Assembly (NCBI GenBank): GCA_013396635.1
Contig: WBMW01005029.1
Location: 208,090 to 272,089, forward strand
DNA: 64,000 bases
Direction of reading: 5' to 3'
Source: Penelope pileata
Taxonomy: Eukaryota > Chordata > Aves > Galliformes > Cracidae
Numbering within the stretch: the stretch's first letter is position 1; every line of letters starts with the position of its first letter. The translations under genes and the position numbers were made by a program. This document shows, piece by piece, positions 25,401-36,879 of the stretch. The notes below the pieces were generated by a model that saw nothing but the letters and a program-made list of their open reading frames with translations, was not told where the DNA came from and did no database searches.

Positions 25401-28400
25401 CGAGGGACCTAACAACCAAGCCCTTCTCTTTCTGAGTCATAGAAAGCAGGTAAGAGACATTTACCTCTTCTCTGCTTCCAATAGCCAATGCTACTGTAAT
25501 AAGAATAATCACTGGGGACTGCATGCTGGGCACAAGTCCATCCTTTGCCTGAGCTGAGGCAGGAATTTGAAGGTCATTTCAGCTTCTCATATAAATGCAA
25601 TAACCACAGGCTGTAGTGCAGTTCAGGATGTACCTGGGATTCTTCTGGACCAGGAGGCCTGCCTCATGGATGATCTACCTGCTGGGCTGCAGTTCCCTCT
25701 CTCTGACTCAGACTGTTTCCCCATCTATGCACCAGATCAAAACTTCAGGGAATAGAGGAGGAGAGACCAACTTTAGAAACAATTACAGCCTGATGAAAAG
25801 TATATTCATTGACAAATTGAGAGACCGAGAGTCAAGTAAGAATGATTTTTTTTCTGTGTATGTTAGTTTACATAGCATAATAGAAGGAGTTATTGGTGGG
25901 AAATAACCTCTCCCATTAATGCTGCTATGTGGTCTGTATTCCAGCACTGTCAAGTGCAGACGTCACTGCCAGTTCCCCATGCAGACCCAAATTGTATCCA
26001 GGTCTGTGACTCTGTTCCAGGGAAATGCTCTAACAGCTCTAATGGAGCATTGAGAGGGGTTGCTCCCTTCTCTTCTCTGCCTTTTGCATAATCAGGCCTT
26101 GTAAAAGCCATGATTAGAGGCAGGGAACACCTAATTTTCAAATTCTACTGAGCTTTGTGCAAAACAGACTTTTGTCAAAAACTTCAAATGGATAGTGTGA
26201 GAGAATTCTAGCCATCTTGGTGCTTAAAAGTTGAACTCAGGCAGCACACTCAGGTCTTCACTGTTAGATTACAAGAGATGAAGGTCTGAAATGCGGACAT
26301 AAAACACATCAAAAAGCAGGGTTTTTTTTCTACAGGAGATATCTCTAATTAATTAATTTACCACTTAAAATCTGAAGTGTATCTCACCTCATAAATACAC
26401 AGATTGATGAAAAAATAAATAAACAATGATACAGTGGTGTGAGAAAAAACTGGCAAGATAAGGCATGAACAAAGTGATAATAAGGTTCTGCAAGTGAGCC
26501 TATTTCTGGATGTAAATTATTTTGATAAAGCACACAAGAGAGCACCTCCTTCCAATAAAATTGTTGAAAACCACTGCTAAGCTTAGTGTGTTTCGTTAGT
26601 GTGTCTCTGAGGCTAGAGGCTTCTAAAAGATTTGAATTTTTTGGGCCTAATCTTTCATTGGATGCAGCAGTAACAACTCTAGTGATGTTGAACAAAGCTG
26701 AGCAGAACTAACTCACAGGAAAAAGATAAAAAAAAATCTTACATTTCAATCCATTATTCTGTTGAATCATCTATTAAAGGAAGGCACATTTACACCATTT
26801 AAAATTACACTGGCCATTATTCTTCTCCTATATAAGATCAATATATATATAAATAGCTGAGTTGCAGTTAGAAAATGGTTTAGATAACATAGCTTCAGCT
26901 TGAAATTTGTGTTGTTGATATATCAAGTGCCGAGATTCCTTTAAGCTACAGATACACTAAAAGTTGCATGGATCTGAAAAAAAAAACAAAAACAAAAAAC
27001 AAAAAACAGTAAGAGGCAAGAAAGTCTTGATAGTAGTGAAATTTCTCTCTGCTATTAGATCCCTTTGGTCATTAGGGGCAACAGAGCTTCACTTTGTGAG
27101 TGGTGCTTATGGCTGGAAAAGGAGCTATTTCCTGCAGGATTTCTTTTTCAATGCCTGAACTTTCCCTGCGGGAAATTTTTGTATAGGCAGTAAATGCTTT
27201 TCAGGCCATTGTACACTAGCTTGCCAAATTCTTCTCTCTTTCTAACTAACCAAGATAAAAATGTGTCTGTGGTATTTTGAGAAATGCAGTTGTAGACCTT
27301 TTTCTCCCTCTACAGCGAAGGTTAGGAATTTTTCATCTTTAGTTTGATCTTCTCCAGACTGCTGCAGTTAAGACATAGACTGTGTCCAGAGCAAGGAAAC
27401 TCTCTATTGTCTGTTAGACAGTGTCAGCCAACTGTTAGCTTCATGAGTTCTAGAAAAAAATATCTTCTAGAGTTTAAACCCAGCATGACAATCTGCATGG
27501 TTCTTGAAAGACCTTATGATATGACAGTAAACAAAAGAAAGGTTTGCTTCCTCTCAGTGGTCACAGTCTCAGTTGCATCTCACACACTTCATGGTAAAGA
27601 AACAGAGACCGCTTAAATGACATGTCCTACCAAGGAGAGGTTGTCACAGCACATGTGGTGTTGCTCAAAGAGAGACAATGTTGATGCTCTAGTGCTAAAT
27701 CTCTGGTATGGTGTAGTCTAGAACTAGTATACAGAATGAGAAAGGAGTGTTTGTCTCGTTGAACCCAGCTGCACAAACTGTTCCTTTCGAGATGGACTGC
27801 CGGTTCATAGGTAGCTTGCTTTTACCTTCACCTTCATCCTGAAAACTGCATATTCTGACATGAAGATCAGTCTTACCAATTCTCATAGACTTGCAGACTC
27901 TTACGACCCCACAGGAAACTGTGAAGAAGTGAAAGTAGAACTAAGAAGCCCATGACCTCTCTGGTAGCATCAGAGTACACAGTGCTGAACCCAAGCTCAG
28001 CATGACATCTCAGGGCAGCAACCTCCTTGCTAGGCATCCTGCCCTCTGAGCTTTCCTCTAGCCCTGTGCCTGTCAAGCACCAGTCAGAGATCAAGAGCTG
28101 AGCATCAGAAACCAAATGTTTGTTGCGTGTGCACTACCAGATATTTCCAGATGTAGTGCAGAATATTCCCATTATTCTGCATTAATTAAAGCTCTTGCTT
28201 AATGAGCGCTTCTTTGCAGTTCTGGAAATGTCTTTGCTTTTCATTATAAAATGCAGCATAGTAAGAAATAAGCATGTGCACTTTTGACACATTTCTTCTT
28301 AGGAAGTCAGAGCGCTTCACAAATACTAATTAATCTAACACCCCATTTATTTATCAGAAGCTGTTAAGTGTTCTCAAGCCATAAATGGTGCTGTGCTGTC

Positions 28401-29289
28401 AGTATAGTTTGTGTTGGTGATCTCAGCCAGTGCGCCTGGGATTAATCATTCTGTTCCAAACAAGCCACAGCAGATAATTTGTCCTAATATATATGTTTGA
28501 TAAAGATGACATAAATTAATATTATTAATTATTTTAAGTGGCCTTAAGCCTCATAAGTGCAAGAAGCTTCCTTGTAGATTGTTGTTGGATTTTTTTTAAT
28601 AATGAAATTGCATTAAAGAAATTGTGAGTACAAATATATTTTTCATAGTGCAAGATACTCTGTAGCTTAACACTTAAAGAAGTCCTGCAAGTTTCAAAGG
28701 AGTTACTGTAGAATTAATCGCATTAGAATTTTTCCCAGATTAGTCTTAGATCAGTGAGGTTAAAAGCCTAATCCAGTAGTCAGTGCTTTTGATGATATCC
28801 TTTAGATATCCTAGGTCAGGATGAGACCTGATACAGTATATCCTCTTTTCAGCAAACCAGTTGTTAACATACACTTACACCTTGTTGCCTAAGAGCATCT
28901 TCGAAGAGAGACTGCTTAGGGGACAAGTTAGGGTTTCAACAAGTGCTAATTTGAATAACTTTATTTCTTTGAAGGATTTAAAACATTTTGCCAGGAATTC
29001 AGGTATTAACATGGTTCAGGCAAGTAATTCATTGCATTTCAGAAATGTCTTTCTAATGTAACAAGTACAGGTCAAGAAAAAGTAAAATATCCAATTTCTT
29101 TACAGAAACATGGCATGGGGTCTAGTAAAATTATATGTGATGGATAAAGAATAGTCTTTAATCTAGACCACAGAACTAGACCACAGAACAAGCTTTTCCT
29201 TCCCCTGATACAATGGAGGTATTGGGATAAAGGATGAAGGTACATAGGAGGAGTAAGTAAGACCCAAATTCTTGTTTCAGAAAAATTCC
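22472..29289. other. Gene-free AT-rich stretch
   Basis: No gene is supported. It holds a TTTA repeat at about 23706-23723, an A/AAAAC tract at about 26968-27008 and one possible MIR-like SINE core near 25690-25735 (listed separately). The interval 28140-28560 is unusually rich in ATTAATTA-type homeodomain-like words and might be conserved noncoding DNA, which I cannot test. Confidence 0.45.
25690..25735 (+). repeat. Possible MIR-type SINE core fragment
   Basis: The stretch CTCTCTCTGACTCAG followed by TTTCCCCATCTATGCA resembles the conserved tRNA-SINE core of MIR elements, which reads roughly 'ctctctgtgcctcagtttccccatctgta'. Only about 45 bases match and no tRNA-like head is visible, so this is a tentative call. 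A chance match is possible. Confidence 0.35.
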
Positions 29290-29817
29290 TGTGCAGACTG
29301 TCTCCTAATCCTGAAGGTGGCCAGTATACCAAGGCTTCACGTCTTTCTGCCAGAATTGGAAATACTGTGGAGTCCTGTACTTCTGCTCTGGAGCATCCTG
29401 GTTCTGCGCTGTGCAGAGTAAGGCAGGATGCAGGAAAGAGGCTGCCTCTGTTGTATGGGTATGCTCTGGCAGCCTGGACTTTCCTGACAAAATACAGAAT
29501 CACTTGGTTCAGAAGGGGGAAATTCCTCCAGATCCCCTCCTGCAGTTGCGTGCCTTACTTCTTGGCTGCAGATCTGTGTTCCTCCAGTCCTGTAGGGATC
29601 ATACCCCATCGTGTGGTACCCCACTTCCACAGCAGTGGAGGGGACATGCAGCCAGCATGATCAGAGCACTTCCTGGGTGGTGGGAGGTGGAGGACCAAAA
29701 TCTCTACCTGAGGAGCCATTGAACAACATCGATTCGGTTCGTGAGAGCATGATGCAACTGCTAAGTTGTGGCACAGGCAGCATCAACTCGCATGGGAGAG
29801 AGACTTGCTAGGTTATT
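29290..29817. other. GC-raised segment open in many frames, nature unknown
   Basis: This stretch is noticeably richer in GC than its neighbours. It carries several overlapping open frames on both strands: the longest minus frame is 143 codons, and three plus frames have 66-103 codons. None looks like a known protein. The overlap in all frames suggests reduced stop density from base composition, not a gene. It is followed directly by an A-rich tract at 29818-29876, so an old retroposed sequence is one option. A decayed long terminal repeat or a noncoding RNA exon are others. Confidence 0.3.
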
Positions 29818-29876
29818 TAAAACAAAACAAAACAAACAAACAACAAAACAAAGCAACAAATAAAAACAAAAAAACA
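29818..29876. repeat. A-rich (AAAAC)n-like tract
   Basis: About 60 bases consist almost only of A with regular single C: AAAAC, AAAC and AAC units. They abut the GC-raised segment on the left. The tract is consistent with a degenerate poly-A tail or a plain microsatellite. Confidence 0.8.
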
Positions 29877-32800
29877 AGTAAATGCTTTGTCTTGTGCAGG
29901 ATTAGTGACTGTGAGTCTTGGTTAGATCCCAAACACTAGAGAAATGGGGATTTTGGACCCTTCAGGACTCAGTATTACTTGATAAATAGGCAATTCTGAT
30001 TTTGGCGTATAGAATTTTCTGGTAATCGTTTGGGGTATGTAATGATCCTGTATATGCTATAAAGAGATAATTCTGGGTATATGTGTGTTACTTGTAGATG
30101 CTTACATCTTTTTTTTTTTTTTTTTTTGATCTATTTCTAAGTGTCTGGAGTAATAAGTCAAATTCAACTTTGTAACACAGAAACTAAAAAGATCAACAAA
30201 TCTGATAGAATAACTGGAAGAAAAAGTAGGAAACCACCTATTGGAGAGCTGGGGCATACAAAGATAATTATTTGCTGAAGGAACTGAATCCATTTTATAA
30301 AAGCACTCTGATGTGTCTTCAAAACTCCATTTCCCATAGAGATAGCAATCTTGATTCTCAGCTGGTATAAACTGTCAGAGCTACATCGAAGCCAATTTTC
30401 TCCAGCTTCTGATCTGGCCTGGAGATATCATCTACTGCTATCTACACTAGTATCATCTAGTATCATCTGTACTGGCTTCAGGACCAAATGCACATGCCTG
30501 ATGTAGCTTTGTATCTGACAGACTCAGAACTATGCTTATGCAGAAGAGAAGAATAAATATTAAGAATAAAATGAATACTGACAGCTGAAAAGTTCTGTAT
30601 CCATGATAATGTTCCGGTTATTGCCCGGTTTCTATTTTTATTTATTTAAAAGATGCTTTTCTTTAAACAGGCTGATAGCTACATTAGCTTCATTTATAGA
30701 GTTTTCCCAGTGCAGTGTGAGAGTATATTCTCTGCTATTGAATGCAGATGTTGTAATAATGCATCTAATGTACTGCTATAGTTTCATGCAGAGGGAATAA
30801 AATACATGATACTGTCAGAGAAATAGTGGTTAGATGTGACCATTGCAATGCTTTTGTTAACAGAGTGCTATCCTTTTCCTTCTTTTTATACTTAGATAAA
30901 AAAGGGGCACTTCAGAAATTCAAAAATTTTCAACCAGCCAGTTAGAATGCGAAGGCTAATATGAGCAACAGAATGAGGTGTGTTTTGCAGCCTTTTGTTG
31001 TGACCTTTACAGATCCTCACAGCTCTCAGACAATTTTTGCATGGTGTCTTCCTCCTGCAGAAAGTGTGTGTATGTACATGCACATGCTTGTTCTTGTGAG
31101 GAAGCTGTAGATGTCTTCTGCCTGTGAATGTAAGTTCAGTGATGCCAGCCTGCAGGGACGTAGGTCTGGAGATGCGGCATGTGATGGTTCTGGCCACAGG
31201 AATACTGCCTGGGGTAAGAGATTCCAGTATTTTCCCTTGCTGTTATGGGAAACGTCATAGGCAATTCCAGCTTCGGCAGGTTTTTCTATAATTATCTGGC
31301 TATCAGACGCACCTTTTGCTGGAACAAAGCACTGCTTTCCAGCCATATTCTGGCAATCTGCATCAGAGCAACTGCCTCTGCCTTAGTGCTGATGTTGGCA
31401 TCTGCACAGCTCTGCATGGAGCAGGGGACAGACCTGATTTAATTAGAACACCACCACCCCAATGTCCAAGCCTATGTTTTTTAGCTGGATCGGATCTTTG
31501 TGCTGGACCACGAATGGCTGTAGAAATACTTGTGCCAGCAAGACGGTCAGGTGCCCTGGGGAAGAAGTAGTGGCATCTTCTTGAGGTGACTTCTTAAGGA
31601 ACAAAGACAGAGAGAATTGAAAACTTTCTTGAGTTCGTAAGCTCCGAAGGACACCACTGCAGTGAGAACACTGGGGCTGCCACAGCAATGCCTCCAGGCC
31701 TAGGCAAGGTTGTGACATGCTAAATGCAAAGCTAAAGACTTGTCATTGGTGCTGACTTGCCTGCTTCCTCTCAGTAGCAGCAAAGAATGCAACTTGTCTT
31801 CAGTGTACGCGGAGGACCTCTTCCAACAGCCAGGAAGTGATGTGTTCTGGCAAGCATTTTAAAATGGCTATATCACTACTGCACTCGCAGATATGCAGCT
31901 CGAGCTAGTACTTGAAAGACCTGTAAGCAGACAAACCCCCAAATTGAAAGTCATTTGCCTTGTGTAGATTTAGTCTGAAGATGGGCAGAAATCTGAGGTG
32001 TACCAGTCAAACTGCAGTTCCACAGTCCACAGGCATGCTTGTTCTGGCATTCAGCAGCCACCTTTCCTGCCTCGGTGATCCAAGGGTGAGATGCAGGTGG
32101 ATAGTTCTTTAGGGTGATCTGGCTTTTCTTGCTTGGAAGATTATAGAAAGGATTTTCACAAGATGCGTGGTATTGAAAGTTTGATCCTTAAAATCACATC
32201 TGAGAAATTCTGACATCAGAGTATGACTAACTGTGCTATTCTTGTTGTATCTTGTTTCAGGAAGTCAATGGTAATGCCATCGAAGCAGGAGAGTATTATT
32301 TTACGTAGTGTGCAGTTTTCATTTCAAGATGTATGTTGACAGCCAATGTTACCCTCTCTGTCATAGTAAAACAAGGTAATTAAGTTTAGAAAACCCCAAA
32401 TTTTCTTTTTGTTTGATCTTTAGAGCTGCTGAAAATACTTTTGCAGTGAGAAATCCACCTTCTTTGCTTGTGCTGTTGTAACATAGAGAGCTCTACTGGC
32501 CTTACAGCTCTGTCCTCGAGTACAAATAATTCTGTGCTGGAAATTATAACTCTCTTAATATAAGGTTAGACCCTGGAGTCTGTACTCACTTTTTATTCCA
32601 GCAGTTCTCTGTGAAGTCAAAAGAATTTTTCTGAACAGGACTGATGAAACGTGTCAGGAATTAGACCTATATTTGTTTAGTGCCAACAACGTGTTCAGTA
32701 CTGTCAAGTATGTAATTGTTTCCATTTCAGGCATTTAAAATGCTTTATATTGTTTAGTTGCCTACAGACTAGCTCAAATAACTTCAGGTTTTTTGATGAA

Positions 32801-34860
32801 AGACTTTTTCAGATTACCTGTAGGACCTTAAAATAAGTGTAATTTTAGGATGGGATTTCAAAACCTTTAGAAATTATTGATCTTTTTTTTTTTTTCCTGG
32901 TAGTACATTGAAACCCTGTGTGGGATTTCATTCTTCTAATTGTGAACTTAAATTATCACAAAGTCAAGGAAATATAAGTTGAGATTCTGGAAACACTGAA
33001 CAGCAAAATAGCTTCTATGAAAGTGAAGCTCAGAACTTAAATTATAATCCTATAATTTCATGTCATACAAAGTTTACTTACCAAAGGGTATCCAGCACTG
33101 TGCTACTACTCCAGCACCAGGACAGGTTTCTTTGGCTTCTGAGAAAAAGGCTGTGGTGCTCGAAGCTGCAGTGAGTGACAGGATCTGCCACCCTGCCTGG
33201 TCCCTGTCCTGTTTCCGTCAATGATCTTGGGACTTCACTCCCCAAGCTCTGCTTTTCTGCAGAGCTGGGAGACCACAGAACAGATCCTTCCAGGAAAGGT
33301 GGAGACAGGGAAGAGCTGAGTGCCACAGCCTCAGGGTGCAAAAATGACTGAGCCAGATCCACTTGGGATCTGACTTCTGTCTTTAGCAGGAGATTGTACA
33401 AGGTAAACTTCACAGGCCCCTTCCAACCAAAGTTGTTTGATGATTGTTTTTTTGTTTTTCAAGTAACATCTATTTTACAGTTATTGGATATCCTCAACGT
33501 TTAAAAGAAATTTCAGAGTGTTTCTACAACACAGTTTTTCAGCCTTGGATTAATGGCAAGTATTTTTTTTTTTTGGCTTTGCCTCTGAAAATCATAGTAT
33601 ATTTTTGTTATGCCGTTAGAGAAATATATGATCAATAAAGCGATATTAAAGTTCTACAAATTATGAATTAACTGTTCCTAGTAGTTGCTAAAACTGATAT
33701 TAAAGAGATGATTCCCCTATACCAGTGGTATAGCAAGTGCATGGTAACAAGTATATAATGGTAACAGGTATATGATAAATAATCAAAGAAATCACAATGT
33801 TTGCGAAGTAGTAATATATTTAATGAGCAAAATCCAGTTCAGGAGCAAAAAGAACTGATTCTGCCTGTAACTGTAGTTTAATAATAGCAACAAAAATATT
33901 TGAGCAGGGAAAGCAGCCTACCAGTCAAATTGTGATACTGTTACTTTAAGTTTATTCCACAAGTAGTTCTATTAATTTGATAGAGCAGATATGACAGTAC
34001 TGTGGTTAAGACATGCAGCCTTGAGGATTGTAAGTGAAGATCTGAGGCAAAGTTAGCTTTAGTAGCATTTTTTTTTCGTGTTGGTAAGTTGGAAATAAAC
34101 ACTGTCTGCTCTGAACAGAAACACTGAGGCGATTGGAACGTTACATTTTATCGTGCATCCTGTTTTTCAGTCAGTTTAGTGCTGCTCTTAAAAACTTGCA
34201 GAGTCTTCAGTAGGCTTTGTAAAAACAGAAAGTAGTCACAGAGAGCTTTTCTTTCACTTGCTGAAAATTAGTATCAAGCACTTCTACAATACAGTCTAGA
34301 CAGGAAATTGCCCTGTCCTTCAGCTGAAAATTGATTAGGTAATTCATTACGTCAGTCATTTAAGACACTATCCTTTGAAATTTTGTTTTCTGTGGCTCTG
34401 ATAAAGGTAAGATCTATTGGTCTTCTCTTCCAAGTACGTGAGTCATCTTAGGCTGGACAGTTCACACATGTTTTCTTAGGATGGCAATTATTCTCTGTGG
34501 CTAAGCCAATTGAAGAAAAACATTAAACTTATCTGATGCTTATCTGTAGGGGCTCAGGATACAGAATAAGCCTCCTGTGAAGAACTTCTCATACTTTTCT
34601 TCCTCTTCAGCTCACAATCAATAGCTTTTGTTTGTGTCTGAAATGGTTGCACTCCCTCATAAGAATGCTCTCAGTAGAACCTGAATCCCCCCAAAGTATT
34701 TTCTCTCCATTACTATCTATTGATTTTTATTTACGTGTGTCACAGCATATGCATTAATTCTCTAAATTGGCTCAGAAAAATGCTTGCTTACATGATACAC
34801 TGTTCTTCTGATGCATAAGCACATCAGAAATCACAATTATCTGACTTCTTGCATTTACAG
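29877..34860. other. Gene-free stretch
   Basis: No gene is supported. Bases 31000-32100 are mildly GC-raised, with overlapping short frames that match nothing I recognise. A poly-T run lies at about 30110-30127. A small, old CR1 tail lies at 33381-33446 (listed separately). Confidence 0.45.
33381..33446 (+). mobile_element. Old CR1 3'-tail fragment
   Basis: The block from CTTTAGCAGGAGATTGTACA through GGCCCCTTCCAACCAAAGTTG to TGATGATT follows the CR1 3' end. In younger copies that end reads roughly 'agcaggagattggactaggtgac...ggtcccttccaacc...attctatgatt'. It is clearly more diverged than the copy at 1491-1738, and where it begins upstream cannot be fixed. Confidence 0.6.
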
Positions 34861-35055
34861 TCAGCGTGTGATGTAGGTGAACCTGAAATATTGGTTTCAT
34901 GGATTCCAGCCAACAGAAAAGAAAATAAGAGTAAAAAAATGAAGCAACTTATACGTATTTGTGACCAGGAAGAATTCAGAGAGGAGGAAAGCATGAACAG
35001 AACAATAAAGCTGAAAGTGGGTATGTTACGTGGCAAAAAGGAAAGCAATGAATAG
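34861..35055 (+). other. Exon-like segment of unknown gene or noncoding RNA
   Basis: A splice-acceptor-like sequence (CTGACTTCTTGCATTTACAG) ends at 34860, and a consensus donor (ATAG then GTAAGT) begins after 35055. They frame 195 bases, an exact multiple of three. Only the phase-0 frame is open. It gives a charged, Lys/Glu-rich peptide with EILVSWIPANRKENKSKKM near its start and QEEFREEESMNRTIKLK near its end, and reaches TAG as the last codon before the donor. I do not recognise the peptide. A stop at the exact exon end argues against an internal coding exon. A terminal alternative exon, a noncoding RNA exon or chance are all possible. Confidence 0.3.
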
Positions 35056-36879
35056 GTAAGTCTTTAAAAAATGGTGAAGAAAAATTACTGAACAAAAGAA
35101 ATACAAAAAGCAATAGTTTAAAAAGATAATAGATTTTTTAACAGTGATTCATAAAAGATTTTTTACATTTTCCCCCTAAATATGTAGTTTTACAGACTTG
35201 GTTTGGACAAAAAGCAATTCTAAAAAATGCTAAAAAATCTTCTGAAGAAATGACATGAATAACATACCCCTCTAACATTACAACACCAGAAAGGCTGTTA
35301 AGAGGAAATTAAACCACCTAGGCCTATAAAAGGAAACAAATCTATCACATTTCATTGCCAAAAACAATTAAGAATCTGGGACAAGCTTACAGGATAAGTA
35401 ATTAAAGGGAAATTACGTTTCATCATTTTTTTTAAGGGAAAAGCATGACTTGAATGACTGATAGCATTTTATCACTACTAAAATCTACCATATTTGTATT
35501 TGTGGTTTACATTTTTGCTTACCATAGTTGCTCATTTTTCAACTCAGTATACAAACCTATGTCAGGCTTTTAGTATTAAGTCACTGAAATAGAAGAGGGA
35601 AAAGTCAGAAAAAAAGAAAGATGGAAAGTATTATCTTGGGAAAATGAAGCAACAAAAAATGTGAACAAATAAGACATAGTCCTGGACAATGTGTCCCTGC
35701 TTGAGCAGAGGAGTTGAACCAGATGGCCATCCAGAGATGCCTTCCAACCTTGACCAATCTGTGATTCTGTGAAAGCACCCTTTCACTGCAAAAGGTTTGC
35801 CAGTACTTTCTTGAAGCAATTTCTAAAGGGTTGTTCCACAAGCAATCTCTTCAACAATTCCCTACTTTCTAAAAATTATTTTCTACATATATATGTTCCT
35901 CTGTCCTTGCGTAAAGATATGTTTGTGTTCTAGAAAGACGACAATGAAAGCACTGCTGATAAATCTATTACTAGAAATGCAAACAAAGCTCTCCCTTTAG
36001 CCATGTTTTCATCTGTTCACAACCATCAAAGGTAAGAAAGCACTTCTCCACTCTGGGTGTTCACAGAAGTAGCTTTTCTCCATATTTGGTAGCAGAAAGA
36101 AGAGATCTTCTCATCTTTCCGACCTCTTGGTCGACCCTTTCTTACTAACCTTGAGAGATGACCTGTGAGTAACAACCGTGCATTGGTGCTGAAGCACCAT
36201 GCTAGCACCAAATTACACAAAAGAACTCAACAAAGAAAATATTGACTTGATTTTCATAACTCGAGGACAAAGAGAAAAAAAAATCATTTTTTGTCACAAG
36301 GGGTGATTTGAAATTGTACATAATTCAGGATCTGAATAGATCAGGGATGTCTTTGAGAGACCTTGAATCAGAGAAACACACTTTTCAGTAACTATCTCTT
36401 CATTTTAGCTGCAAAAAGTACATACTTTAAAGAGGAGCACACCAATGGTTCTTTCCCCTCTTAGTTCGGTTTTCAAAGGAGTACCACAGTCACAACATCT
36501 TAGTGGCTAAGAAAGAATCTTTCCAAAAATTTAAGCCATGTCCAAGCAAACAAACGAACAAAAAGGTAATGTGAAGAGTGGCAAATTAAGTATAATAACT
36601 CAAATCATAGACCATCAGTAAATGTTTTGGGGAATACTTGGAATACTTGCTAAACCTATAAAAACCAATAGCAAACTTTCTCACAGACATTAGGTGTGGA
36701 GGGGGGGGCGAGTCACCCTTGAGTCGTTAAGGCCAATTGACATGTAAATGAGAAGATAAGATAAAGCATAAAAAACAAAGGGATTCTTGCATGGTTTTTG
36801 CACACTGGTAGGTCTTAGGAAATTCACACTCCAGAAGTCTACTTTACAAGGACAAAACAGGAGATGTTTTAAACTGAAA
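35056..36879. other. Gene-free stretch with one CR1 tail
   Basis: No gene is seen. It contains the CR1 tail at 35691-35772 and a run of nine G residues around 36710-36719, unusual in this AT-rich setting. Confidence 0.5.
35691..35772 (+). mobile_element. CR1 LINE 3'-tail fragment
   Basis: The short 3' end of a CR1 element follows the usual order. First comes GTGTCCCTGCTTGAGCAGAGG, then GAACCAGATGGCCATCCAGAG, then CCTTCCAACCTTGACC. It finishes with the terminal ATCTGTG ATTCTGTG repeat. Heavily 5'-truncated, it carries no coding sequence. Confidence 0.85.

Noticed and set aside
29072..29503. 143-codon minus-strand frame
   Set aside because: Overlapping frames are open on both strands in the same GC-raised stretch, and the protein resembles no family known to me.
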